Source: Helcococcus bovis
Lineage (GTDB): Bacteria > Bacillota > Clostridia > Tissierellales > Peptoniphilaceae
NCBI RefSeq assembly: GCF_046035435.1
Contig: NZ_JBFNFH010000005.1
Strand: one strand, 5' to 3'
DNA length: 64,000 nt
Within the stretch, counting starts at the first letter, position 1. Every line of letters starts with the position of its first letter. Positions 45,219 to 53,808 of this stretch are shown in pieces. The notes beneath the pieces are model-generated. The model did not search any database, was not told the origin of the DNA, and saw only the letters and a list, made by a program, of their open reading frames with translations. The translations under genes were made by a program, and so were the position numbers.

Positions 45219-45788
45219 ATGGACGGTTTTTTACTTGTGTTATCTGGACCATCTGGTGTGGGAAAGGGTACGATAGTTAAAGAAATCATGAAACAAAGAG
45301 ATGATATTGTAACAAGTATTTCAGTAACTACAAGATATAAACGTGAAACAGAAGAAGAAGGAAGAGAGTATTTTTTTAAAACTGTTGACGAGTTTAATGA
45401 ATTAGTAGATAATAATGCTTTATTGGAACATGCAGTTGTACATGGAAACAAATATGGTACACCAAAGCATTTTGTTGAAGAAAAAATAAAAGAAGGAAAA
45501 ATAGTTATACTTGAAATTGATTTTCAAGGAGCTATACAAGTTATGAATAATTTTGATAATGCAGTTTATGTATTTGTTCTTCCTCCAAGAAAAAAAGATA
45601 TCGAAGATAGATTAAGACATAGAGGCACAGAATCGGAAGAAAAAATTAAAACAAGATTAGAAACTGCAGAAAAAGAATTAGAACAATTAAAATTATATGA
45701 TTATTACTTAGTAAATGATTACATTGATGTAGCAACAAAAAGATTAAGTGATATTATGAACGAAGAAAAAGCAAAAAGGAGACAATAA
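45219..45788 (+). CDS. gmk: Guanylate kinase
   Basis: This 189-residue enzyme converts GMP to GDP. The P-loop is SGPSGVGKGTIV, and the GMP-binding part contains SVTTRYKRETEEEGREYFF. The lid arginines are in DRLRHRGTESEEKI. The gene follows yicC by 13 bases with GGGGG in front and is one base before rpoZ. Length is normal. Confidence 0.96.
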   Translation: MDGFLLVLSGPSGVGKGTIVKEIMKQRDDIVTSISVTTRYKRETEEEGREYFFKTVDEFNELVDNNALLEHAVVHGNKYGTPKHFVEEKIKEGKIVILEIDFQGAIQVMNNFDNAVYVFVLPPRKKDIEDRLRHRGTESEEKIKTRLETAEKELEQLKLYDYYLVNDYIDVATKRLSDIMNEEKAKRRQ

Positions 45789-45789
45789 C

Positions 45790-45978
45790 ATGGTAAATCC
45801 ATCATTTAGAGAATTAGAACAAGTAAGTAAATCAAGATATGACATCGCTATGATGACAGCAAAAAGAGCAAAAGAATTAATAGCAGGAGATAAACCTAAA
45901 GTTAAAACTAAAGCTGCAAAACCAGTTACAGTTGCATTAACAGAAATAATGGAAGGTAAAATCGAAAGCGAGGATTAA
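45790..45978 (+). CDS. rpoZ: RNA polymerase omega subunit
   Basis: This 62-residue protein has the omega-subunit core SRYDIAMMTAKRAKELI, which packs against beta-prime and aids polymerase assembly. It starts after AAAAGGAGACAAT, directly behind gmk, as in most Firmicutes. The C-terminus (VTVALTEIMEGKI) fits the family. It is slightly shorter than the E. coli protein, as is usual in this phylum. Confidence 0.93.
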   Translation: MVNPSFRELEQVSKSRYDIAMMTAKRAKELIAGDKPKVKTKAAKPVTVALTEIMEGKIESED

Positions 45979-45980
45979 TT

Positions 45981-47153
45981 ATGCTTAAAGGCAAGAAAAT
46001 TCTTATAGGTGTAAGTAGCGGGATTGCCATTTATAAAGTATTAAATTTAATCAGCTCATTAAGAAAAAAAGGTGCAGAAGTTGAAGTTATAATGACTAAG
46101 TCTGCAACAAGGTTTATAAATCCAATTACATTTGAAACTATATCAAATAATAAAGTTTATACAGATATGTTTATTCATCCTGATAAAGTTTTACATGTTG
46201 ATATAACAAATGATGTAGATTTATTTTTAATTGCACCTGCTACAGCAAATACAATAGCAAAGGTATATGCAGGAATAGCAGATAATTTATTAACTACTGC
46301 AATTTTAGCATCAAAAGCACCTGTTGCATTTGCAGTTAGCACAAATACGAATATGTTATTGAATCCAATAACTCAAAGAAATATAAATGGACTAATGGAT
46401 TTAGGTTATGATTTTATTGATTCAAATGAGGGGCAATTGGCATGTAACACTGTTGGTAAGGGAAGAATGGCGGAACCAGAAGAAATTTTAGAATTTATAG
46501 AATATAAATTAACTAAAAAAGATTTATCAGGACAAAAAGTCATTATTGCATCAGGTCCAACTATTTCAAAAATGGATCCTGTAAGATTTATTACAAACTA
46601 TTCTAGTGGTAAAACCGGATATCAATTAGCTAAAAATGCTAGAAATAGAGGTGCAGAAGTTGTGTATATTACTGGAAGAGTAAGCACACCAAAGTTAGAT
46701 TTAGTTAAAAATATAAAAGTCGAGACAAATGTTGATTTAAAAGACGCTATAGAACATGAGTTTTATAATTCAAATGCTTTGATAATGGCGGCAGCACCTG
46801 TTGATTATGAATTTGAAACAACAAGTGATCAAAAGATTAAAAAATCAACAGATATTGTTAATTATACATTAAAAAAATCGATGGATATTTTACAATATTT
46901 TGGAAATAAAAAAGCAAATCAAAAAATAATTGGTTTTGCAGCTGAAACAGAAAATGTTTTAGAAAATGCAAATAAGAAATTAGTAAAGAAAAATGCAGAT
47001 TATATTATTGCAAATGATGTATCTAAAAAAAATGCAGGGTTTAATGTAGATACAAATATTATTACAGTTATTGGAAAAAACAAACAGAAAGAATATCCAA
47101 TATTGTCTAAAAATGAAGTTGCAAATATAATTTTAGATTTGTTGGTGAAATAA
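45981..47153 (+). CDS. coaBC: Bifunctional CoaBC (PPC synthetase/decarboxylase)
   Basis: This 390-residue enzyme joins 4'-phosphopantothenate to cysteine (CoaB) and decarboxylates the product (CoaC) in coenzyme A synthesis. The N-terminal flavoprotein domain has GVSSGIAIYK, HVDITNDV (catalytic His) and PATANTIAKVYAGIADNLLT. The CoaB domain contains ASGPTISKMDPVRFITNYSSG and KNADYIIANDVS. It ends with a one-base overlap to priA (TAATG). Confidence 0.95.
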   Translation: MLKGKKILIGVSSGIAIYKVLNLISSLRKKGAEVEVIMTKSATRFINPITFETISNNKVYTDMFIHPDKVLHVDITNDVDLFLIAPATANTIAKVYAGIADNLLTTAILASKAPVAFAVSTNTNMLLNPITQRNINGLMDLGYDFIDSNEGQLACNTVGKGRMAEPEEILEFIEYKLTKKDLSGQKVIIASGPTISKMDPVRFITNYSSGKTGYQLAKNARNRGAEVVYITGRVSTPKLDLVKNIKVETNVDLKDAIEHEFYNSNALIMAAAPVDYEFETTSDQKIKKSTDIVNYTLKKSMDILQYFGNKKANQKIIGFAAETENVLENANKKLVKKNADYIIANDVSKKNAGFNVDTNIITVIGKNKQKEYPILSKNEVANIILDLLVK

Positions 47154-49498
47154 TGTTATATAATTTAATATTAAAATCTAAGACATCATTTTTAGATAGG
47201 ATGTTTACTTATTATTCAAATGAAGAAATTCTTCCAGGAACAAGAGTAATAGCACCTTTTGGTAAAGGTGATACTAAAACAATAGGTATTGTAATTGAAA
47301 AAAAATTTGATGAAAATTTAAGTTTTGAAGCAAAAGAAATTATTGAAATATTAGATAATATGCCGATTGTTAGCCAAGAGTTATTAAATATAGTGTTTTA
47401 TATGGTTAGAAATAATATTTCAGATTATTCATCTGCTATTAATGCTATATTGCCTCCAGGAAGTATAGACAAAGTTGAAGAATTTTATATTAACAATGAA
47501 AATGGTAATGACGAATTATCTATTTTTCTTGAAAATGAAAAGACTTTTAAAGAAATTGCTGAAAAATTTAATGGTAAATATTCTAAAACATACTTGAATG
47601 AACTGGTATTAAAAAAAGAATTATATTCATTTTTTGATTTAAAAAGTAAAGCAAGTGTAAAGTATGAAGAAATAGTTAGTTTATCAGAAAATATTGAAAT
47701 TAACTTAAAAGGTAAAAAACAATTAGAGATTTTTGAATATCTATTAAAAAATGGAAAAACAGAAAAGAAAAAATTACTAGATGAAACAAATGCTACACTA
47801 TCATCACTTAAAACACTCTTATCAAAAAATATAATTACTATCAAAAAAAATAGAATATATAGAAAAGTTTTAGATAATGTTGATAAATATAAAAAGCATA
47901 ATTTAAATGTTGAACAAAAAGAAGTATACAATACTATTATTACAAGTAAATCAAATCATTTTTTATTAAATGGAGTTACAGGATCTGGCAAAACAGAAGT
48001 ATATTTACAGTTGGTTGAAAAATATATTAATGAAGGTAAGGAAGCTATAATTTTAGTGCCAGAGATTTCACTTACACCACAAACTATTGATAGGTTTCAA
48101 GGTAGATTTGGTGAAAATATTGCAGTTTTACATTCTAAACTTAATATAAGTGAAAGAGCAGATCAATGGAGACTAATTAAAAATAAAAAAGTTAAAATTG
48201 TAGTGGGAGCAAGATCTGCTATTTTTGCTCCATTTGAAAACTTAGGTATCATAATAATTGATGAAGAACATGAGTCCTCATATAAATCAGAAAAAAATCC
48301 AAAATATTCTGCAATTGAAATAGCAAAACTTAGAGCAAAATTGAATAATGCGAAATTAATTTTAGGTACTGCTACACCATCAGTTAAAACTATGTATGAT
48401 GTGAAAAAAGATGAAATTGAAATCTTAAATTTAAGAAATCGAGCAACTGGCGGAAATATGCCGGATATAAAAGTTGTCGATATGAGAGAAGAATTGAAAT
48501 CGAATAATTTTACAATGTTTTCATATTTATTACAAGAAAATATAAAAAAAGCTCTTCAAAATAAAGAGCAGATTATTTTATTTTTAAATAAAAGAGGACA
48601 TACTTCATTTGTATTTTGCAGAAGTTGTGGATATGTATATAAATGTGAAGCGTGTGATGTTGCTATGACATATCATAAAAGTAAAGATAGATTAATTTGT
48701 CACTACTGTGGTAGAACTGCAAAAAAAGATAAGATATGTAAAAATTGTGGAAGCAAATGGATAAAAGAATATGGTGCAGGAACTGAAATGTTGGAAGAAC
48801 AAACAATACAAATGTTTCCAACTGCTAAAGTATATAGGATGGACGCGGACACTACAAGCACAAAAGATGACTACCAAAAGGTATATAATATGATGAAAAA
48901 AAAGGAAATAGATATACTTATTGGGACACAAATGCTAGCAAAAGGATTAGATTTTCCTAATGTATCAGTTGTTGGTATTGTTTCTGCGGATATAAGTTTA
49001 AATGTACCGGATTTTAGATCAGGAGAAAAAACTTTTAATCTAATTACTCAAGTGGCTGGAAGAGCTGGAAGAGGTAATGTTGCTGGAAAAGTTATAATTC
49101 AAACATACAATCCTGATAATTATGCTATTAATAGTGCATCTAATAATGATTATGATACATTTTATGAAAATGAAATAAATGAAAGGGAAAAGTTTAACTA
49201 TCCACCTATCATTAATATTTTAAGGATTGGTTTTTCTTGCAAAGATAGAAGTTATGCAATAAGATTTGGACAAAATACAATGCTTAAAATAAATAGATTT
49301 ATTCGTGAAAATAATATAAATTTAATAGAAATGACAGGTCCAACGCCTGCAATTGTAGAAAGAATTAATAACAGATATAGATTTGATATTATATTAAAAT
49401 CGTCAAATAGAGATGATTTATTAGATATTGCAAAGATGATTAGATCTCAAAAAGCAGATAGTAAAATTTACCTAAATTATAATTTAGAGGAGGAATAA
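47153..49498 (+). CDS. priA: Primosomal protein N' (PriA helicase)
   Basis: This 781-residue helicase reloads replisomes at stalled forks. It has an N-terminal 3'-end-binding domain, Walker A GVTGSGKTEVYLQL (about 275), Walker B IIDEEHESSYKSEKNPKYSA, a zinc-binding insertion with CRSCGYVYKCEACD, CHYCG and CKNCGS, and the helicase motif LIGTQMLAKGLDFPNV. It overlaps def by one base. Length is slightly above the E. coli enzyme and normal for Firmicutes. Confidence 0.96.
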   Translation: MLYNLILKSKTSFLDRMFTYYSNEEILPGTRVIAPFGKGDTKTIGIVIEKKFDENLSFEAKEIIEILDNMPIVSQELLNIVFYMVRNNISDYSSAINAILPPGSIDKVEEFYINNENGNDELSIFLENEKTFKEIAEKFNGKYSKTYLNELVLKKELYSFFDLKSKASVKYEEIVSLSENIEINLKGKKQLEIFEYLLKNGKTEKKKLLDETNATLSSLKTLLSKNIITIKKNRIYRKVLDNVDKYKKHNLNVEQKEVYNTIITSKSNHFLLNGVTGSGKTEVYLQLVEKYINEGKEAIILVPEISLTPQTIDRFQGRFGENIAVLHSKLNISERADQWRLIKNKKVKIVVGARSAIFAPFENLGIIIIDEEHESSYKSEKNPKYSAIEIAKLRAKLNNAKLILGTATPSVKTMYDVKKDEIEILNLRNRATGGNMPDIKVVDMREELKSNNFTMFSYLLQENIKKALQNKEQIILFLNKRGHTSFVFCRSCGYVYKCEACDVAMTYHKSKDRLICHYCGRTAKKDKICKNCGSKWIKEYGAGTEMLEEQTIQMFPTAKVYRMDADTTSTKDDYQKVYNMMKKKEIDILIGTQMLAKGLDFPNVSVVGIVSADISLNVPDFRSGEKTFNLITQVAGRAGRGNVAGKVIIQTYNPDNYAINSASNNDYDTFYENEINEREKFNYPPIINILRIGFSCKDRSYAIRFGQNTMLKINRFIRENNINLIEMTGPTPAIVERINNRYRFDIILKSSNRDDLLDIAKMIRSQKADSKIYLNYNLEEE

Positions 49499-50004
49499 TG
49501 GGAATTAGAACAGTTAGAGTTGTAGATGATCCAATTTTAGAAAAAAAAGCAAGAGAAATTAAAGAGATAGATGATAAATTACTTAGTTTATTGGATGATA
49601 TGGTTGAAACAATGCATCAAGAAGATGGTATTGGATTAGCTGCTCCACAAGTAGGAATGTTAAAAAGATGCTTTGTTATGGATTTAGGAGATGGTAATAT
49701 TTATAAAGTTATAAACCCTGAAATATTAGAATCAGAAGGAAGTGCAATAGACATTGAGGGATGTTTATCAATTCCTAATTTTAGAGGAACTATTGAAAGA
49801 CCTGAAAAAATTAAAGCTAAATACTTAAATGAAAAAGGAGAAGAAGTTATTATAGAAGCTGATGGATTATTGGCGAGATGCTTCCAACATGAAAGAGATC
49901 ATTTAGACGGAATTTTAATCAGTAAACATTTTATTGATAAAGTTACAGATGAAAATTTTGAAGAAATTAGAGATAAGATTGATTCACAAAGATATAAGAA
50001 ATAA
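49498..50004 (+). CDS. def: Peptide deformylase
   Basis: This 168-residue metalloenzyme removes the formyl group from new proteins. The three motifs are present: GIGLAAPQVG, EGCLSIP (metal Cys) and QHERDHLDG (metal His pair and catalytic Glu). Its ATG overlaps the priA stop and has GAGGAGG upstream. It is paired with fmt downstream, the enzyme whose modification it reverses. Confidence 0.96.
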   Translation: MGIRTVRVVDDPILEKKAREIKEIDDKLLSLLDDMVETMHQEDGIGLAAPQVGMLKRCFVMDLGDGNIYKVINPEILESEGSAIDIEGCLSIPNFRGTIERPEKIKAKYLNEKGEEVIIEADGLLARCFQHERDHLDGILISKHFIDKVTDENFEEIRDKIDSQRYKK

Positions 50005-50019
50005 TAGAAGGAGTAGCTA

Positions 50020-50952
50020 TTGAAAAAAATAATTTTTATGGGTACGCCTGAATTTTCTGTAAATCCTTTAATTTCATTAAATAATTCAGATGAAATTAAT
50101 ATAGAATTAGTTATTACTGGTGAAGACAAGAAAAGATCAAGAAATAAATTTGAATCAACACCAGTTAAGAAAAAAGCCTTAGAATTAGGATTAAAGGTTT
50201 ATACTCCACTAAATGTTAACTCAGAAGAATCTCTTTCAATTATAGATGAAATTAATCCAGATTTTATTGTAGTTATTGCATATGGTCAATTGATAAAAAA
50301 ACACTTGCTTGAAAAATATAAAAATAGAATAATTAACATTCATTCTTCTTTATTACCTAAATATAGGGGGGCTGCTCCTATGCAATGGGCAATATTAAAT
50401 AAAGATAAAAAAACAGGAGTATGTTCAATGTTAATTGAAAAAACAATGGATACAGGCGATGTTTTGGATTGTGATACTGTTAATATTGATGAAGATACTG
50501 ATATTTCAACTTTACACGATGAATTATCATTAAGATCAGGAAGTTTGATAGTTAATACAATATTAAATTACGATGACAAATTTGTTCATAGAATAGAACA
50601 AGATGATGACTTAGCATCATATTCTCAAAAGATAAGTAAGGAGATGGGACATATCTCATTTATGGAAAATGCTTCCGATATTAAAGCTAAAATTATGGCA
50701 TTTTCTGTTTGGCCATCTACGTATGTAATATATAAAGATGAAAAAGTAAAAATACACAAAATACACATAATTGATAAATATACTAATACTGAAGAAGGAA
50801 AAATATTTGAAGTTTCTGAATCTGGTATATTTGTAAATTGTAAAGATAAATGCATAGTAATTGATGAAATACAATTTCCAGGTAAAAAAAGAATGGATTT
50901 AAGATCTTTTCTTTTAGGAAACTCTATTGAAATAGGTGAAAGCTTTAATTAG
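50020..50952 (+). CDS. fmt: Methionyl-tRNA formyltransferase
   Basis: This 310-residue enzyme formylates initiator Met-tRNA. The family start IIFMGTPEFSVNPL, the folate-site motif HSSLLPKYRGAAPMQWAI and the MDTGDVLD segment are all present, followed by a C-terminal OB domain. The start is TTG 50020 after AGAAGGAGTAGC. It directly follows def. Confidence 0.95.
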   Translation: MKKIIFMGTPEFSVNPLISLNNSDEINIELVITGEDKKRSRNKFESTPVKKKALELGLKVYTPLNVNSEESLSIIDEINPDFIVVIAYGQLIKKHLLEKYKNRIINIHSSLLPKYRGAAPMQWAILNKDKKTGVCSMLIEKTMDTGDVLDCDTVNIDEDTDISTLHDELSLRSGSLIVNTILNYDDKFVHRIEQDDDLASYSQKISKEMGHISFMENASDIKAKIMAFSVWPSTYVIYKDEKVKIHKIHIIDKYTNTEEGKIFEVSESGIFVNCKDKCIVIDEIQFPGKKRMDLRSFLLGNSIEIGESFN

Positions 50953-50961
50953 GGAGGAATA

Positions 50962-51678
50962 ATGCTTTTAATAGGATATGGGTATTATGGTTATGGTAGA
51001 GCATCAGGAATTAGCCCGATTATAACTATTTTATTATTTATAATGATTGGTATTTCACTTTGGGCTTCATATAAAGTTAATTCTAATTTTGAAAAATTTT
51101 CAAAAATTGAATCAGAATCAGGAATGACAGGTCGTGAAGTTGCAAGGATGATTTTAAATAGAAACGGATTATCTGATGTTGATATTCATCAAATTTCAGG
51201 ATCTTTGACAGATCATTATGATCCAAGAGGTAAGGTTATAAGACTTTCAGAATCCGTTTATGATAGTACTTCAATATCTGCGATTTCAGTTGCAGCTCAT
51301 GAAGTAGGACATGCTATTCAAGATAAAGAAGGTTATTTAATGTTGAATTTTAGATCTTTGTTGGCTCCTGTTGTAGGATTTACTTCAAGATTTGTTTTTG
51401 TATTAATTTTTATGGGATTTTTATTAGAATTTACTAATTTGATTAATTTAGGAATTTTACTATATTCATTATCAGTATTATTTCATATTGTAACATTACC
51501 TGTAGAATTAAATGCAAGTAAAAGAGCATTAGATAATTTAACATACAATGGTATAATAACTGTAGATGAAAAAAGTAGCTCTAAAAAAGTTTTAGGGGCT
51601 GCTGCTATGACCTATGTTGCTTCAATGCTTGTATCAATTTTACAATTATTAAGATTTATTTCGATGAGAAAAGATTAA
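50962..51678 (+). CDS. YugP-type zinc metallopeptidase
   Basis: This 238-residue membrane protein has one N-terminal and about two or three C-terminal membrane helices and the zinc site AAHEVGHAIQ. The fold family (neutral zinc metallopeptidase, YugP) is regularly found between fmt and rsmB in Clostridia and relatives; its substrate is unknown. The sequence SGSLTDHYDPRGKVIRLS before the zinc site is conserved in the family. It has the ribosome site AGGGAGGA. Confidence 0.88.
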   Translation: MLLIGYGYYGYGRASGISPIITILLFIMIGISLWASYKVNSNFEKFSKIESESGMTGREVARMILNRNGLSDVDIHQISGSLTDHYDPRGKVIRLSESVYDSTSISAISVAAHEVGHAIQDKEGYLMLNFRSLLAPVVGFTSRFVFVLIFMGFLLEFTNLINLGILLYSLSVLFHIVTLPVELNASKRALDNLTYNGIITVDEKSSSKKVLGAAAMTYVASMLVSILQLLRFISMRKD

Positions 51679-51684
51679 TTATAT

Positions 51685-51719
51685 GGCAAATTATGTATTT
51701 ATATATAGTTTGCCTTTTT
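51685..51719 (+). terminator. Weak terminator-like hairpin before rsmB
   Basis: A six-bp stem (ggcaaa / tttgcc) with a long AT-rich loop is followed by TTTTTA. The candidate rsmB ATG codons lie in its loop or right after it, which weakens them as starts. Confidence 0.45.
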
Positions 51720-53021
51720 ATGTTAGATAGGAGAAATATTATTAAAGCTAGAGAATTAGCGGTAACTACATTAAAAGAAGTAATATACAACGATTCTTTT
51801 TCAAATGAAGTTATTGCATTAAATATAAAAAGAATAGACAAAATTGATCATAATTTTTACAGACAATTAGTTTATGGTGTACTTGAAAATTTATATTATT
51901 TAGATCACATCATAGAAAAATTATCAAGTATTAAACTAAAGAAAATAGATAAAAATATTATAAATATTTTAAGAATAGGCATATATGAATTGAAATTTTT
52001 AAATAATGAAAATTACGCTTCAATAAATGAAGCAGTTAAATTAGCTAAAAAATTCAATTTTAAATCTAAAAATTTTGTAAATGCTATACTCAGAAATTTT
52101 GACAGAGATGTCGAACAACTTAGCAAGGTAAATATTGAAAATGTTGATGAAAGATATTCTATACAATATTCTGTTAATATTGAAATTATAAAATACATAA
52201 AAAAATATTATCCGAATTATTTAGAGATAATTGAAAGTTTTAATAAAGTACCAAGTTTTTCTATTAGAGTTAATACCATGTTAATTAGTAAAATGGATTT
52301 AAGAAGAAAATTAGAATTACTAGGTTTTACAATAAGAGAATCAAAAATATCTAAAGATTCATTAATTGTTGAAAATGCATTTAATATGACTGAATTGGAT
52401 GAATTTAAAAATGGACTTTTTACCATTCAAGATCAAGCTAGTATACTAGTATCTGAAGTTTTAAATCCTTCAGAAAATTCTAAAGTATTAGATTTATGTG
52501 CTGCACCAGGATCTAAATCAACACATTTACTTCAAATAATGAATGACACTGGTATGATTTATTCAAATGATATTTCTAAAAATAAACTAAATAAAATTAA
52601 AGAAAATTTTGAAAGATTAAAATTAAAAAACTATAAAATAATAAATTTTGATGCTACAGAATATATAGAAGATTTTGAAGGGAAATTTGATTATATACTA
52701 GTTGATGCCCCATGTTCTGGAATTGGTGTTATAAAACGAAAGCCTGAAATAAAATTAAAAAAATCCTTGGATGAAATAAACGCATTATCAAAAATACAGA
52801 GAAATATTTTAAGTAATGCATATAAATATCTTAAAAAAGGTGGAATTATTGTATATAGTACATGTACTATAGGTAATATCGAAAATGTAGATATTATTAA
52901 TAAATTCTTAAATGAAAATAATGATATGAAAATTGTTAAAATTAATGATAAAGATTATATACAACTTTTACCTGATACTGATAATGATGGCTTTTTTATT
53001 TGTAAAATGGTTAAAAATTAG
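51720..53021 (+). CDS. rsmB: 16S rRNA (cytosine967-C5)-methyltransferase
   Basis: This protein of about 433 residues methylates C967 of 16S rRNA. It has an N-terminal NusB-like domain (RELAVTTLKEVIYNDSFSN) and a Rossmann methyltransferase domain with DLCAAPGSKSTHLL, the VDAPCSGIGVIKRKPE motif and STCTIGNIEN, holding both catalytic cysteines. The start is unclear: ATGs at 51693 and 51720 have no ribosome site, while AGGAG at 51729-51733 points to ATT 51741, which would give an N-terminus of fMet-KARELA as in homologues. Confidence 0.92.
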   Translation: MLDRRNIIKARELAVTTLKEVIYNDSFSNEVIALNIKRIDKIDHNFYRQLVYGVLENLYYLDHIIEKLSSIKLKKIDKNIINILRIGIYELKFLNNENYASINEAVKLAKKFNFKSKNFVNAILRNFDRDVEQLSKVNIENVDERYSIQYSVNIEIIKYIKKYYPNYLEIIESFNKVPSFSIRVNTMLISKMDLRRKLELLGFTIRESKISKDSLIVENAFNMTELDEFKNGLFTIQDQASILVSEVLNPSENSKVLDLCAAPGSKSTHLLQIMNDTGMIYSNDISKNKLNKIKENFERLKLKNYKIINFDATEYIEDFEGKFDYILVDAPCSGIGVIKRKPEIKLKKSLDEINALSKIQRNILSNAYKYLKKGGIIVYSTCTIGNIENVDIINKFLNENNDMKIVKINDKDYIQLLPDTDNDGFFICKMVKN

Positions 53022-53067
53022 GCTTTGTGTTATAATAAGATATATTATTTATATTAAGTAGGTTATT

Positions 53068-53781
53068 ATGGAATTTTATTCTACAACTGATGTAGGCAAA
53101 AAAAGAAAAAATAATGAAGATTGTTATTCTAATTATAATAGTGAAGAATTCAATTTATTCATTGTTGCTGATGGAATGGGGGGTTATTCTGCTGGTGAAA
53201 TAGCATCTAATCTGGCTGTTAACATTATTAAGGACTACATCATTTCAAATTTTGATAAAGAAAATATTTTTGATGTAATTGCAGAAGCTGTAAAAAAAGC
53301 TAATGATTATATTTTAAAAGAATCATATAAAAAAGAAGAATGTAGAGGAATGGGGACGACAATTGTTATAGCGTTGATTGTTGAAGATTTACTTTATTAT
53401 TCAAATGTTGGTGATAGTAGAATTTATACATATTTTGAAAATAAATTAAATCAAATAAGTAAAGATCATTCATATGTTCAAGAGTTATTAGATTTAGGTG
53501 CAATTACAGAAGAAGATGCTAAATTTTATCCTAAAAATTTGGTTACAAGTGCAGTTGGCACAGAAGATAGATATAAGATAAATATAGATAAAATTCCATT
53601 AAAAAAAGATGAGTATATTTTATTATGTACAGATGGACTTACAGATTTAATTGACGATGTCGATATAGAGGATGTGTTACAAAATGAGTATGAAGTTAAA
53701 GAATCATGTGAAATTTTGCAATATATGGCTAATTCGACGGGTGGTTATGATAATATTACAATTACAATAATAAAGTATTAA
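53068..53781 (+). CDS. PP2C-type serine/threonine phosphatase (Stp/PrpC)
   Basis: This 237-residue metal-dependent phosphatase reverses phosphorylation by the neighbouring kinase. PP2C metal-site motifs are KNNEDC, VADGMGGYSAGE, GDSRIYTYFE, CTDGLTDLIDD and GGYDNITI. An extended -10 element (TGT-TATAAT, 53031-53036) lies just upstream, so it may have its own promoter. The stp-prkC-rsgA-rpe-thiN order is typical for Firmicutes. Confidence 0.94.
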   Translation: MEFYSTTDVGKKRKNNEDCYSNYNSEEFNLFIVADGMGGYSAGEIASNLAVNIIKDYIISNFDKENIFDVIAEAVKKANDYILKESYKKEECRGMGTTIVIALIVEDLLYYSNVGDSRIYTYFENKLNQISKDHSYVQELLDLGAITEEDAKFYPKNLVTSAVGTEDRYKINIDKIPLKKDEYILLCTDGLTDLIDDVDIEDVLQNEYEVKESCEILQYMANSTGGYDNITITIIKY

Positions 53782-53808
53782 TATTTCAAATATTCCTTGG
53801 AGGATAAA

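Noticed and set aside
47485..47931. 148-codon minus-strand ORF inside priA
   Set aside because: It is an antisense frame of a highly AT-rich conserved gene; composition is Phe/Ser-rich as expected from antisense Glu/Lys codons.
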